64,000 bases of DNA from an uncultured Bacteroidales bacterium (GCA_902790595.1 CADASL010000001.1:62001-126000); one strand, 5' to 3'; counted from the stretch's first letter, positions 9,271-18,664 are shown. Notes: a model not told the origin generated them from the letters alone. Program-made: numbers and translations.

Positions 9271-10551
9271 ATGAATAACTTAGCATTAAAAGTCCGCCTT
9301 ATTGCAATGAATCTGATGATATACGCCGTTTGGGGCGCATATCTGAGTTCGCTCGGTATCTATTTGGGCAATATCGGGATGGGCACAAGCATTGGCGCCT
9401 TTTTCGCCGTGCAGGGCATTGTGTCGCTTTTTATGCCAGCCTTGATGGGCATTGTGGCCGACAAATGGATTCCCGCCCAGCGGTTGCTCGGAATGTGCCA
9501 GGGATTGGCCGCCGTCTTTATGGCTTTGGCGGGACTGATGGGAATGCGGTACGGCGCCGATGTCACTTTCGCGCAGATATTCCCGTTCTATGCCGCCAGC
9601 GTGGCGTTCTTTATGCCGACGGTGGCGCTGGGAATCTCGGTGTCGTACAATGCGTTAGAGCGCGGTGGATTGGACACGATGAGCGCCTATCCGCCCATTC
9701 GCGTTTTCGGCACCATAGGTTTCATTGTGTCGATGTGGATTGTCGATTTGACTGATTTTAAGGAAGATTACCGACAGTTGTTCATTTCGGCGGCGTGGTC
9801 GCTTGTGCTGGCCGTTTATGCCTTCACGCTGCCCAACTGCCCAACAAGCGGCAGCAAACGCTCGGCGTCGATAGTTGAAGCGCTCGGGCTGCGGGCGTTC
9901 ACGCTCTTCGGCAACCGCCAGATGCGGCAGTTCTTCATTTTCTCGTTTATGCTCGGAATGTGCCTTCAGGTGACGTTCGGTTTTGCGGGCACTTTTATGA
10001 GCGACTTCGGTCAAAATCCCGACTATGCGGACGCCTTCGCAGTTCGTCACAACATAATGTTGAGTTCGCTCTCGCAGGTTTCCGAAACGCTTTGCATTCT
10101 TCTTATTCCATTCTTTTTGAAGCGGTTAGGTATTAAGAAAGTGATGCTGATTTCGATGCTGGCGTGGGTTTGCCGCTTCGGATTCTTCGGTTTGGGTGAC
10201 CCCGAAGGCGGCGTTTGGCTTTTCGTCCTTTCGATGATTGTTTACGGTGTTGCGTTCGACTTTTTCAACATCAGCGGCTCGCTATTTGTTGACCAAAACA
10301 CCACCGACGACATCCGCTCGAGCGCGCAGGGCGTGTTTATGATGATGACCAACGGCCTTGGCGCGACAGTTGGCTCGCTGCTTTCGCAGATGGTGGTTAA
10401 CAGATTAGTTTACAACCGATTGGGCGAGTCGTCGTTCGATATGATGCAAGGCTGGTCGCTGGCTTGGTACGTCTTTGCGGCGTTCGCATTGGTAGTGGCA
10501 ATTTCGTTTGCTATCATATTCAAATACAAGCATATACCAGAAAGGCAATAA
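9271..10551 (+). CDS. MFS nucleoside permease (NupG/XapB type)
   Basis: 426 residues starting at ATG 9271 (a TTG two codons earlier is less likely). Twelve membrane segments are visible. The N-terminus (LKVRLIAMNLMIYAVWGAYLSSLGIYL) and GIVADKWIPAQRLLG between helices 2 and 3 match nucleoside:proton symporters of the NupG family, as does VDQNTTDDIRSSAQGVFMMMTNGLG in the C-terminal half. It probably takes up nucleosides with protons across the inner membrane. Its close placement after the 54-residue gene suggests joint transcription. Confidence 0.85.
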   Translation: MNNLALKVRLIAMNLMIYAVWGAYLSSLGIYLGNIGMGTSIGAFFAVQGIVSLFMPALMGIVADKWIPAQRLLGMCQGLAAVFMALAGLMGMRYGADVTFAQIFPFYAASVAFFMPTVALGISVSYNALERGGLDTMSAYPPIRVFGTIGFIVSMWIVDLTDFKEDYRQLFISAAWSLVLAVYAFTLPNCPTSGSKRSASIVEALGLRAFTLFGNRQMRQFFIFSFMLGMCLQVTFGFAGTFMSDFGQNPDYADAFAVRHNIMLSSLSQVSETLCILLIPFFLKRLGIKKVMLISMLAWVCRFGFFGLGDPEGGVWLFVLSMIVYGVAFDFFNISGSLFVDQNTTDDIRSSAQGVFMMMTNGLGATVGSLLSQMVVNRLVYNRLGESSFDMMQGWSLAWYVFAAFALVVAISFAIIFKYKHIPERQ

Positions 10552-10599
10552 CAACTTATCACTTTTAGATTATTCATTATGTTATAAATAAATACAACT

Positions 10600-11346
10600 A
10601 TGAAAACTTATATTAAATACTTTGAATTACTTGCTGCCATTATTGTTGGAATACCCGTGTTTTTCAAAATAATGCCATTTCCAATCATTATTGTCAACAT
10701 AGTTATCGCGTGTTGTGCTGTATATTACTACCTTATGTCGTGTATTAAATACGAATACAGTGACATTCGTTTTTTCCTAAAAAAACTATCATTTATATCA
10801 ATATGTATTGTATGTGTAGGAACGTTATTTAGGTTGAATCACTATCCTGATGGTTCGTTTATGGTGATGATAGGAACCATAGTTTCTTTTCCGATGTTGA
10901 TTTACTATTTAACTCAACTCACTAAAAAAGACGTGGCAGGTAACATTGAATTACCAGAAATAGAATCCAAACACAAGGCTATTCTATTTATCTTAAAAAT
11001 GTTATCATATTTATCTATAGGAATTGTCTGTCTAACAGTGTATATAGAAATAAATGACGGTTTTGGTAGTCCGTTTATGCATTGTGTGTTTATGCTGGCG
11101 CTAGGAGCAATTGTGGCCATTCCTGCGATTATTAATCGCTCAACCAAAGCCCATAAAACAGACAGAAACGAAGCATTAGCGGACAATGAATCTAAACCTA
11201 ATCAAATCGCTTATATAACAGATAATGAAAATAATAAATTCACCAGTTTGGGGATGTTAATACGGTTGTGCGTTACATTTGCATTCTGTTTGAAATTGTT
11301 TCTTTGGGCTTGGATAATTCATTTTTTTAATTGGATGATTCATTAA
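10600..11346 (+). CDS. AT-rich multi-pass membrane protein with an internal duplication
   Basis: 248 residues and seven hydrophobic segments. Two halves look alike: KKLSFISICIVCVGTLFRL followed by NHYPDGSFMVMIGTI, and KMLSYLSIGIVCLTVYIEI followed by NDGFGSPFMHCVFML. The phrase LFRLNHYPDGSFM recalls the FKIxHWPGG motif of GldL-like Bacteroidota membrane proteins, but length and context do not match gldL itself. A soluble linker with many charged residues lies around 185-215. The gene is much more AT-rich than its neighbours, which may mean recent acquisition or fast evolution. Function unknown. Confidence 0.65.
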   Translation: MKTYIKYFELLAAIIVGIPVFFKIMPFPIIIVNIVIACCAVYYYLMSCIKYEYSDIRFFLKKLSFISICIVCVGTLFRLNHYPDGSFMVMIGTIVSFPMLIYYLTQLTKKDVAGNIELPEIESKHKAILFILKMLSYLSIGIVCLTVYIEINDGFGSPFMHCVFMLALGAIVAIPAIINRSTKAHKTDRNEALADNESKPNQIAYITDNENNKFTSLGMLIRLCVTFAFCLKLFLWAWIIHFFNWMIH

Positions 11347-11407
11347 TTAAAATTGTACCCAAATACTTATTGTTTAAATTTCACTTTCAATCATTTATAA
11401 TGAATGT

Positions 11408-12352
11408 ATGAAACTATCAGTCGGAATCGATATAGGTGGTACAAACACTGCTTTCGGTCTTGTTGACGAGAGCGGACGGATTGTTGCCCGTGGCAACATT
11501 AGTACACGTAACAACTCTGATTTTCAGGATTATGTGAATCAGGTTTCCGATGGAATCCGCCAGTTGCTTGAGCAAACTAATGGCGCCGAACTGTCGGGAA
11601 TCGGCATTGGGGCAGCCAACGGCAACTACTTCAGCGGCTGTATTGAGAATGCCGCCAATCTGCCGTGGAAGGGTCTTGTGAAGATTGTGGAAGCCTTTAA
11701 GAATCAATTCGGTGTGCCCGTGTTCCTGACCAATGACGCCAACGCTGCCGCCATTGGCGAGATGGTGTACGGCGGCGCAAAGGGAATGACCGATTTCATT
11801 GAGATTACCCTTGGAACAGGCCTTGGCAGCGGCATTGTGACTGGTGGCAAGATGCTCTACGGCCACGACGGATTTGCTGGCGAGTGCGGCCACGTGATTG
11901 TTGAGCGTGACGGGCGCGACTGCGGCTGCGGACGCAAAGGCTGCCTTGAAACCTACGTGTCGGCCACAGGCGTGGTGCGCACAGCAACCGAATTGTTGGC
12001 TAAACGCAATATTGATAGTGAGTTACGCTCAATCCCAAACAGCGAACTGACGGCTTTGAAAGTGTCGCAGGCGGCTGGTCGTGGCGATGCCATTGCCAAA
12101 GAAGTTTTTGAGTTTACAGGCAAAATGCTTGGTCGCGCATTGGCTGATTTTGTGGCAATTACAAGCCCGCAAGCAATATTTTTGTTTGGCGGTTTGGCGA
12201 AGGCAGGCGAGATTTTGTTTGAGCCTGTTCGCCGCTCGATGGAAGCCAATATGCTGAATATCTTCAAGAACAAGACGCAGGTGCTGCCGTCGCAGTTGGG
12301 CGACGATGCGGCAATTTTCGGTTCAGCCGCGCTGGTTTTGTTTAATCAGTAA
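11408..12352 (+). CDS. ROK-family sugar kinase (glucokinase-like)
   Basis: 314 residues. It phosphorylates glucose or a related hexose/N-acetylhexosamine with ATP in the cytoplasm. Seen: the phosphate-1 loop GIDIGGTNTAFGLVD at the start, the sugar-binding/catalytic ND in LTNDANAAAIGE (about 111-121), the zinc-binding ROK signature GHVIVERDGRDCGCGRKGCLE (about 161-180) and a C-terminal LFGGLAKAG adenosine motif. There is no N-terminal winged-helix domain, so it is a kinase and not a ROK repressor. The exact sugar cannot be read from the sequence. Confidence 0.93.
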   Translation: MKLSVGIDIGGTNTAFGLVDESGRIVARGNISTRNNSDFQDYVNQVSDGIRQLLEQTNGAELSGIGIGAANGNYFSGCIENAANLPWKGLVKIVEAFKNQFGVPVFLTNDANAAAIGEMVYGGAKGMTDFIEITLGTGLGSGIVTGGKMLYGHDGFAGECGHVIVERDGRDCGCGRKGCLETYVSATGVVRTATELLAKRNIDSELRSIPNSELTALKVSQAAGRGDAIAKEVFEFTGKMLGRALADFVAITSPQAIFLFGGLAKAGEILFEPVRRSMEANMLNIFKNKTQVLPSQLGDDAAIFGSAALVLFNQ

Positions 12353-12485
12353 TTTGTTGAGAATCTTTACTCTGATTGTATTTTTAGTAGAAAAATGGTG
12401 TTAGGTGTTAGTAAAACTTTCGATTCACCGATTATCCAGTTCACCAATTCACCAAATAACGTTCGCTCATAAAAAACATTTTCCT

Positions 12486-13124
12486 ATGCCCGAAACCAGC
12501 ACTTGCCTTTTAAGCACCGCCTATTGGGCGCCAGTTCAATGGTTTACAAAGATTGTCAGCCACAGCAAGGTGCTGATTGAGCAGTTCGAGACCTTTCCCA
12601 AACAAAGTTTTCGCAACCGCTGCGCGCTCTACGGCCCCAACTGCGTTCAGACGCTGCAAGTGCCTATTCTTAAGAGCGATACGCACAACCCAATGACGCG
12701 CGACATTCGCATTGCGTACCAAACACCGTGGCAGAAGAACCATTTCAACACTATTCGGTCGCTCTACAAGTCGTCGCCGTTTTTCGACTACTATGCCGAC
12801 GACATTCTACCGTTCTACGAGCGCCGTTTCGACTTTCTGCTTGACTATAACCGCGCAATACTCGAAGTGTGCTTAAAATGGCTGAAAACGCCCGATAACA
12901 CGGCTTTGACCACCGATTACGTGCACACACCCGATTGTCCCGACTATCGCAACACAATCCACCCGAAACAGTCGCACCAATCAGCCGACCCGCATTTCGA
13001 GCCGCAGCCTTACACGCAGGTTTTCGACGAGCGATTCGGCTTCATTCCAAACCTGTCGATTATCGACCTTGTAATGAACTGCGGACCTGAGGCGCTGCAA
13101 GTGCTGAGGGAGAGTTGTGAGTAG
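12486..13124 (+). CDS. WbqC-family protein
   Basis: 212 residues from ATG 12486. The opening STAYWAPVQWFTKIVSHSKVLIEQFETFPKQSFRNR matches the WbqC-like family, which is found in O-antigen or amino-sugar biosynthesis clusters and in isolated copies in Bacteroidota; its chemistry is not settled. Further family phrases are AYQTPWQKNHFNTIRSLYKSSPFFDYY and a C-terminal FIPNLSIIDLVMNCGP, close to the GFxPNLSILDLLFNxGP signature. The stop is followed by a bidirectional terminator shared with the convergent acyl-CoA dehydrogenase operon. Confidence 0.85.
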   Translation: MPETSTCLLSTAYWAPVQWFTKIVSHSKVLIEQFETFPKQSFRNRCALYGPNCVQTLQVPILKSDTHNPMTRDIRIAYQTPWQKNHFNTIRSLYKSSPFFDYYADDILPFYERRFDFLLDYNRAILEVCLKWLKTPDNTALTTDYVHTPDCPDYRNTIHPKQSHQSADPHFEPQPYTQVFDERFGFIPNLSIIDLVMNCGPEALQVLRESCE

Positions 13125-13163
13125 GGAAGAAGCTGACTTATCTGTCCGTTTGTGTCCAATAAA

Positions 13164-13195
13164 AAACCGCCGAGCCCCAACGGACTCGGCGGTTT
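13164..13195. terminator. Bidirectional terminator between convergent genes
   Basis: Perfect 11-bp stem AAACCGCCGAG (13164-13174) with CTCGGCGGTTT (13185-13195), flanked by A-tract on the left and T on the right. It can end both the WbqC-like gene and the etf/acyl-CoA dehydrogenase operon. Confidence 0.85.
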
Positions 13196-13216
13196 CACTT
13201 GCATTTTATCGCTTAA

Positions 13217-14914
13217 TTAAAACTTAAAGTTAAAGTCAACATCAGTCTCCTTAATGAAGATTGAGCGCTGTGCGTTCTGCGTGCGGGCGAATTTCAGGAA
13301 GATTTCGGCCGAGCGGCGGAACATTGCGTCGCGGTTGGCGTCGAGCATCAGCAGGTAGGCCATAATGGTGTAGCCTGCCATCTCAACCATACGGCGGGCG
13401 TGCAGTTCAATGAACTCCTGCGACTCCTTGCCCATAACGTAGGCCACTGTCTCCTCGTATTCGGCCGTCATACGGTCCAGAACGTCGTGCATCGGCTTCA
13501 AATCATCGGCAACGGGCTGTGCGGCGTAGTCTTTCATCATCGAAAGATAGAAACCTGTGGTGGCATAGCGTGTTGCGGCAACAACCTGAAGTTGTGTGGT
13601 GCCTTCGTAAATGCTTGTGATACGGGCGTCGCGGTAAAGGCGCTCGCAGGTGTAGTCCTTCATAAAGCCAGAGCCGCCGTGAACCTGAATGCAGTCGTAG
13701 GCGTTTTGGTTGGCGAACTCGCTGCCCAAGCCTTTCGCCAGCGGTGTGAAGGCGTCGGCCATACGGTTGTAGCGTTTGCACTCGTCGCGCTCCTCGGGTG
13801 TGAGTTTGCGCTCCTTCGATATGTCTTCCAATGTCTTGTACATATCAACGAAACGTGCTGTTTCATAAAGGATTGTGCGGTTTGCGTCGAGTTTGGCCTT
13901 CATTGTTGCCAGCAATTCGGCAACGGCGCTGAACTCAATAATCGGGTGACCGAATTGCTGACGGTCGCGGGCGTAAGAGAGAGCCTCGTTGTAGGCTGCT
14001 TGCGACAGGCCAACCGACTGTGCGGCAATGCCCAGACGGGCGCCGTTCATCAGCGACATCACATATTTGATAAGGCCCAACTTGCGGCTTCCGCAGAGTT
14101 CGGCTTTGGCGTTGCGGAACACGAGTTCGCAGGTCGGCGAGCCCTTGATACCCATCTTGTTCTCAATGCGGCGCACGGTCACTCCACCGTTGCGCTTGTC
14201 GTAGATAAACATTGAAAGGCCGCGGCCGTCGTGAGTGCCCTCTTCAGAGCGTGCAAGCACAAGGTGAATATCGGCATCGCCATTGGTAATGAATCGTTTA
14301 ACACCGTTCAGATACCAGCAGTTGTCAGCCTCGCTGAAAGTTGCCTTGAGCATCACCGACTGCAGGTCGGAACCAGCATCGGGCTCGGTCAGGTCCATAG
14401 ACATTGTCTCGCCCTCGCAAATGCGCGGAATGTAGCGCTGCTTCTGGTCGTCGTCGGCAAACTCGTAAATGGTTTCGGCGCAGTCCTGCAAGCCCCAAAG
14501 GTTCTCGAAACCTGCGTCGGCGCGCGACACCATATCGGCGGCCATCAGGTAGGGAACGGTCGGGAAGTTCAGTCCGCCGTAGCGGTACGGCATATTCACG
14601 CCGCAGAGTCCTGCCTTGCGAGTTGCGTCAAGGTTAACCGAAGTGCCGCTTGCGTAAGTCACGCGGCCATTGGCGCAAACGGGGCCTTCGTGGTCCACGC
14701 CCTCTGCGTTCGGGGCGATAATCTCGCCGCAAATCTCGCCAACAACATCGAGCACTTTATCGTAACTGTCCATTGCGTCGTCGAAGTCGGCTGGCGCGAA
14801 ATCGAACTGGCCCGCATTGGCATAGTTGCGTTCTTTCAACTCAACAATGCGCTTCATCAGCGGGTGGTTCAAATGGAATTTGAGTTCGGGGGTGTCTGTA
14901 TAAAAATTAGCCAT
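13217..14914 (-). CDS. Acyl-CoA dehydrogenase (long form)
   Basis: 565 residues, longer than the common 380-residue enzymes and consistent with the family that carries an extra C-terminal helical domain. It oxidises acyl-CoA to enoyl-CoA (or runs in reverse) with FAD. Seen: MSMDLTEPDAGSDLQSV (FAD/substrate signature 1), KRFITNGDADIHLVLAR, GARLGIAAQSVGLSQAAYNEALSYARDRQQFG (signature 2), IQVHGGSGFMKDYTCERLYRDARITSIYEGT, with the catalytic-type Glu of IYEGT near residue 437. It is last in the etfB-etfA operon, 11 bp after etfA, so those flavoproteins are its electron partners. Likely a short- or medium-chain enzyme; the exact substrate is not readable. Confidence 0.93.
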   Translation of the reverse strand: MANFYTDTPELKFHLNHPLMKRIVELKERNYANAGQFDFAPADFDDAMDSYDKVLDVVGEICGEIIAPNAEGVDHEGPVCANGRVTYASGTSVNLDATRKAGLCGVNMPYRYGGLNFPTVPYLMAADMVSRADAGFENLWGLQDCAETIYEFADDDQKQRYIPRICEGETMSMDLTEPDAGSDLQSVMLKATFSEADNCWYLNGVKRFITNGDADIHLVLARSEEGTHDGRGLSMFIYDKRNGGVTVRRIENKMGIKGSPTCELVFRNAKAELCGSRKLGLIKYVMSLMNGARLGIAAQSVGLSQAAYNEALSYARDRQQFGHPIIEFSAVAELLATMKAKLDANRTILYETARFVDMYKTLEDISKERKLTPEERDECKRYNRMADAFTPLAKGLGSEFANQNAYDCIQVHGGSGFMKDYTCERLYRDARITSIYEGTTQLQVVAATRYATTGFYLSMMKDYAAQPVADDLKPMHDVLDRMTAEYEETVAYVMGKESQEFIELHARRMVEMAGYTIMAYLLMLDANRDAMFRRSAEIFLKFARTQNAQRSIFIKETDVDFNFKF

Positions 14915-14925
14915 AATTGTCTGAT

Positions 14926-15945
14926 TTATTTAGAGTTCTGTTTGTAATACTTAATCAATTTCGGCAGAACGTCCTCAATGGTGCCTGTAATCACGTAGTC
15001 GGCAATTTTGTTGATTGGGGCGTTGGGGTCGCTGTTGATTGAGATAATCATACTCGACTCCTGCATTCCTGCAATGTGCTGGATTTGGCCCGATATGCCG
15101 CAGGCAATGTAGAGTTTCGGACGGACGGTTACGCCTGTCTGGCCAATCTGACGCTCGTGCTCAACCCAACCTGCATCAACAGCGGCGCGGCTTGCGCCCA
15201 CTTCGGCGTTAATTAGCGACGCGAAATCGAACAGCAGTTGGAAGTTCTCTTTCGAGCCCACTCCGTAGCCGCCCGACACGATTATCGGCGAGCCTTTAAT
15301 GTTGATTTTTGATTTTTCAATCTGGCGGTCGATAATGCTGACGGCGAAATCAGTGGCGCTAACGTATTTGTTTACATCGAGTTTGACAACCTCGCCCTTG
15401 TAGTCGGCCTTGAAAATCTCTTTTTTCATCACGCCTTCGCGGACGGTGGCCATCTGCGGGCGGCACTCGGGGTTGACGATTGTGGCGATAATGTTGCCGC
15501 CAAATGCGGGACGAATTTGATAGAGAAGGTCCTCGTAACTCTTGCCTGTCTTCACATCGGTGTGGGGGCCGATTTCAAGGTTGGTGCAGTCGGCGGTCAG
15601 GCCGCTGTGCAGTTTCGACGACACGCGCGGGCCAAGGTCGCGGCCAACGGTGGTTGCGCCCATAAAGGCGATTTGCGGTTTCTGCTCCTCAAACAGTTTG
15701 CAGACGATTGACGTGTGGGGCAGTGTCTGATAGTGCTCCAGACGCTTGTCGGCAGCCAGATAGACTGTGTCGACGCCGTAGGGGAACACCTGTTTCTCAA
15801 CGCCGTCAAGGTTTGCACCGATAATGAGCGCCTCGAGTTTGCAGTTGAGTTTGTTGGCCAGTTTGCGGCCTTTGGTAAGCAGTTCAAGGCTTACGTCGGC
15901 AACGCGGCCATCTTCAAATTCGCAATATACTATAATGTTGTTCAT
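14926..15945 (-). CDS. etfA: Electron transfer flavoprotein, alpha subunit
   Basis: 339 residues. It binds FAD and, with EtfB, passes electrons between the acyl-CoA dehydrogenase encoded next to it and other carriers. The C-terminal FAD domain shows VSGGYGVGSKENFQLLFDFA, GASRAAVDAGWVEHERQIGQTG and PKLYIACGISGQIQHIAGM, all diagnostic. The N-terminal domain carries FMGATTVGRDLGPRVSSKLHSGLTADCTNLE. There is no ferredoxin insertion. Gene order etfB-etfA-dehydrogenase on one strand with short spacers indicates one transcript. Confidence 0.96.
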   Translation of the reverse strand: MNNIIVYCEFEDGRVADVSLELLTKGRKLANKLNCKLEALIIGANLDGVEKQVFPYGVDTVYLAADKRLEHYQTLPHTSIVCKLFEEQKPQIAFMGATTVGRDLGPRVSSKLHSGLTADCTNLEIGPHTDVKTGKSYEDLLYQIRPAFGGNIIATIVNPECRPQMATVREGVMKKEIFKADYKGEVVKLDVNKYVSATDFAVSIIDRQIEKSKINIKGSPIIVSGGYGVGSKENFQLLFDFASLINAEVGASRAAVDAGWVEHERQIGQTGVTVRPKLYIACGISGQIQHIAGMQESSMIISINSDPNAPINKIADYVITGTIEDVLPKLIKYYKQNSK

Positions 15946-15992
15946 CTGTTTTTGTGTTTACTGATTCTTAAATATCATTGATTGCCAACACA

Positions 15993-16865
15993 TTAACCAA
16001 TGGTGTGGTTTGCAATCAGTTCTTTCATCAGGTCGTCGATTTCAGCGTCGCTGTTGCCCAAGACTTTGGCTTCTTTGGCCTGGAAGACAATGTTCTCGAT
16101 TTGTTTCACTTTGGTTGGCGAGCCTGCCAGACCGAGTTGGTTCACATCGCACTCAATGTCGTTCACTGTCCACTCGTTAATGTCGAGATAAGGTTTTGCG
16201 GCAACCAGTTTCTCGAGAGCCTCGTTGTTGGCGCGCTCGCTCTTGCCTGTGGCTTTTTTGTACTTCATCAGGCGTTTTGCGTTGCGCGGGCGGCAGGGTG
16301 CTGCCGAGCCGTTCACCGTTACCAGCACGGGATATTGACACTCAACGGTCTCAACACCGCGCTCAAGACGGCGCTTAACGCGGATTTTCTTGTCGTCGGC
16401 AGCCACAATCTCCTCGGCGTATGTGATTTGCGGAATATTCAGTTTTTCGGCAACCTGCGGGCCAACCTGTGCGGTGTCGCCGTCGATAGCCTGGCGTCCG
16501 CAAATGATAACGTCGAAGTCTTTAATGCGGCGAATGGCGCACGACAGAGCGTAAGAAGTTGCAAGTGTGTCGGCACCTGCAAAGGCGCGGTCGGTGAGCA
16601 GGATTCCGTCGTCGGCACCACGGTAGATACCTTCGCGCAGAATCTCGTTTGCACGTCCCGGGCCCATAGTCAGCATAGTGATTTCGGTTCCGGGGAACTG
16701 GTCTTTCAGCCGCAGAGCCTGCTCAAGAGCGTTCAGGTCTTCGGGGTTGAAAATAGCCGGTAGGGCGGCACGGTTCACAGTTCCGTCCTCTTTCATAGCG
16801 TCTTTGCCAATGTTGCGGGTGTCGGGCACCTGTTTGGCCAAGACAATGATTTTTAGTCCTTTCAT
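15993..16865 (-). CDS. etfB: Electron transfer flavoprotein, beta subunit
   Basis: 290 residues, first gene of the operon. Seen: MKGLKIIVLAKQVPDT at the start, NPEDLNALEQALRLKD, FDVIICGRQAIDGDTAQVGPQ, and LPVLVTVNGSAAPCRPRN-like text (here YPVLVTVNGSAAP). The GRQAIDGDTAQVGP phrase is shared by Fix/bifurcating-type and caffeyl/butyryl-CoA-type Etf, which bind a second nucleotide in the beta subunit. It forms the heterodimer with EtfA. Whether the complex bifurcates electrons to ferredoxin cannot be decided from the sequence by eye. Confidence 0.95.
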   Translation of the reverse strand: MKGLKIIVLAKQVPDTRNIGKDAMKEDGTVNRAALPAIFNPEDLNALEQALRLKDQFPGTEITMLTMGPGRANEILREGIYRGADDGILLTDRAFAGADTLATSYALSCAIRRIKDFDVIICGRQAIDGDTAQVGPQVAEKLNIPQITYAEEIVAADDKKIRVKRRLERGVETVECQYPVLVTVNGSAAPCRPRNAKRLMKYKKATGKSERANNEALEKLVAAKPYLDINEWTVNDIECDVNQLGLAGSPTKVKQIENIVFQAKEAKVLGNSDAEIDDLMKELIANHTIG

Positions 16866-16974
16866 ATATTTATTATTATGTGATTCAATGTTTTGCCGCG
16901 ACGGCGGAATGCAGCCGCAGCATACTTATCAGCCGGTTTTCGGAACCGACGGCGCAATGTTGTACAAAAAGCGT

Positions 16975-17016
16975 GCAAAAAAGCCTTGCAGCAATATTTT
17001 TTTTGCGGCAAGGCTT
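16975..17016 (-). terminator. Terminator after the TPR lipoprotein gene
   Basis: Stem AAGCCTTGC (16981-16989) with GCAAGGCTT (17008-17016), loop 18 nt. Read on the minus strand it is followed by TTTTTT (A-run 16975-16980). It insulates the etf operon from the gene at 17084-18664. Confidence 0.7.
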
Positions 17017-17083
17017 ATATTTATATAGGAGAGGGGATGCCTGGCTGTTTTTGGTCCGTTAGTTCGTTTTTGCAATCATCCGG

Positions 17084-18664
17084 CTACACTTTCTTCATTC
17101 CTTCCACCTTCGATTTCAAGGCGCGGTAGGTGCCGTCTTCCTGAATGCACATTGTGCGCATAATCTGCTCTTTTTCAAAGCCTTTCGCCTGAAGGATTTT
17201 GAAGAATGTCTGGCGCGGGTTGAGCGAGTTGTATTCTTCTTCGATTTGCGCCAAAAGGCTCAAATCCAATGTTTTGTAGTATTCAAGGAAGCGTTCGTAG
17301 TCGCGTTTGTTCCACTGGCCGCTGTTGCCGCCGCGGGCGAAAATCTCTTCGTAGAGTTGCTTGCCCTGGCTGTAGATTTCGGCGTAGCGGCTTTCGATTT
17401 CGTTGATTTTGCGCTGCAGGCGGGCTATTTCGCGCTCGTTATCAATCGATTCGCCTGCTGTGCGCAACTCTTCAATCTTGTCGTGCGACTCTTTCAGAAT
17501 CTGGCGGTTTTGAGCCAATTCGCGCTCGTAGCGGCGGCGCTGGCGGACGAAAACAACCGTCAGCAAGGCTATCAGCGCAGCAAAACCCAACACCAAAGCA
17601 AAAACAATGCGCTGGGTGCGATTTTGGTTTGCAAGTCGCAGTAAATCAAAATCGTAGTTGGTGCTGGCTGAATACACTCGGCTGCTTTCGGTGATACCCT
17701 GAAGAATTTTATGGTATAACGAAATCAGTTCGGCAGCCACACGGTCGGCTTCGGCTGACATACCGTGGCGGTGGTAATAATGGAAAAAATCTTCAATAAC
17801 AAGGAATCGGTTCCCGTCGCCTATAAATGCGCTATTCTGATAAAAATCAATGGCATCCTGCAATCGGTTCAACCAAAGATAACTCTTTATGCGTGCCATT
17901 TTCGCGGCATCGTTCCACGGATTTATCTCGGACGCCTTGAGCGCATAGCGAAGCGATTTCTCGGGTTCTTCTTCGGCAAAAACAAGAGCGTAATCGCTCA
18001 AAAATCCATAATTGGCAGTGTCGATTTTCTCACTTTCGCGCACATAATATTTCGCACTGTCAATCATTCCATTAAGATAGAAAATACTGATTTTTGCATC
18101 GAGATAGTGAGCCTTTTGGTCGGTGCTGCGGGCGTAGGGGCGCATTTTCTCGACAAGTCCCATACCGCGTTCGCCTAAATCGAAAGTACTGCCATCGGCA
18201 GTGAACCGCCAATATGCAATATGAAATTTCAATTCGTTGTTTGTGAGCGTTTTGGCAACATCTTCAGCCTGACGCAGAACAACAACGGCCTTGGCATAGT
18301 CGCCCGAAAACAGGTTTTTGACCGATTTCAGATATAGAGTCCACGCAAGTTTCTCGGAATCAGACGTTTTGCGATAAAAATCGATACAATGGTTGAGCCG
18401 TGTGGTGTCAAGGCTTTTCCAATCGAGCAACGTGAATTTGCCTTTGTAGAGTGATTTCAAGAGCGTTAGATAAACGCTGTCGGCATCGGACAATGGTTGC
18501 TTGAGGTCGGACTCGTGGTTTTTCAGATATTCTTCGGACATCTCGTACTCGCCATCGCAGAAAAGCGCGTAGGCACGGTCGAAAATGGGTTGATTTTCAG
18601 ACTCTTGGGTGCAACCGAACAAAACGGCGGCAAGAGTTATCGATAATAATAGTTTGAGTTTCAT
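17084..18664 (-). CDS. TPR-containing membrane-anchored lipoprotein with cytoplasmic-type C-terminal domain (possible regulator)
   Basis: 526 residues from ATG 18664 (an upstream in-frame ATG at 18685 lacks the proper leader). Lipoprotein signal LLLSITLAAVLFGC. Residues about 30-330 are helical TPR-like repeats (LRYALKASEINPWNDAAKMARIKSYLWLNRLQDAIDFYQ). One membrane segment follows near 350 (RIVFALVLGFAALIALLTVVFV), then a coiled coil (about 375-445) and a C-terminal basic domain with SLNPRQTFFKILQAKGFEKEQIMRTMCIQEDGTYRALKSKVEG, which has the look of a small helix-turn-helix. The layout is that of Bacteroidota one-component TPR regulators in which a membrane-tethered DNA-binding tail follows a periplasmic sensor; the DNA-binding role is inference. 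Confidence 0.75.
   Translation of the reverse strand: MKLKLLLSITLAAVLFGCTQESENQPIFDRAYALFCDGEYEMSEEYLKNHESDLKQPLSDADSVYLTLLKSLYKGKFTLLDWKSLDTTRLNHCIDFYRKTSDSEKLAWTLYLKSVKNLFSGDYAKAVVVLRQAEDVAKTLTNNELKFHIAYWRFTADGSTFDLGERGMGLVEKMRPYARSTDQKAHYLDAKISIFYLNGMIDSAKYYVRESEKIDTANYGFLSDYALVFAEEEPEKSLRYALKASEINPWNDAAKMARIKSYLWLNRLQDAIDFYQNSAFIGDGNRFLVIEDFFHYYHRHGMSAEADRVAAELISLYHKILQGITESSRVYSASTNYDFDLLRLANQNRTQRIVFALVLGFAALIALLTVVFVRQRRRYERELAQNRQILKESHDKIEELRTAGESIDNEREIARLQRKINEIESRYAEIYSQGKQLYEEIFARGGNSGQWNKRDYERFLEYYKTLDLSLLAQIEEEYNSLNPRQTFFKILQAKGFEKEQIMRTMCIQEDGTYRALKSKVEGMKKV

Noticed and set aside
15978..16763. Plus-strand frame of 261 codons across etfB
   Set aside because: Shadow of etfB, whose motifs are unambiguous.
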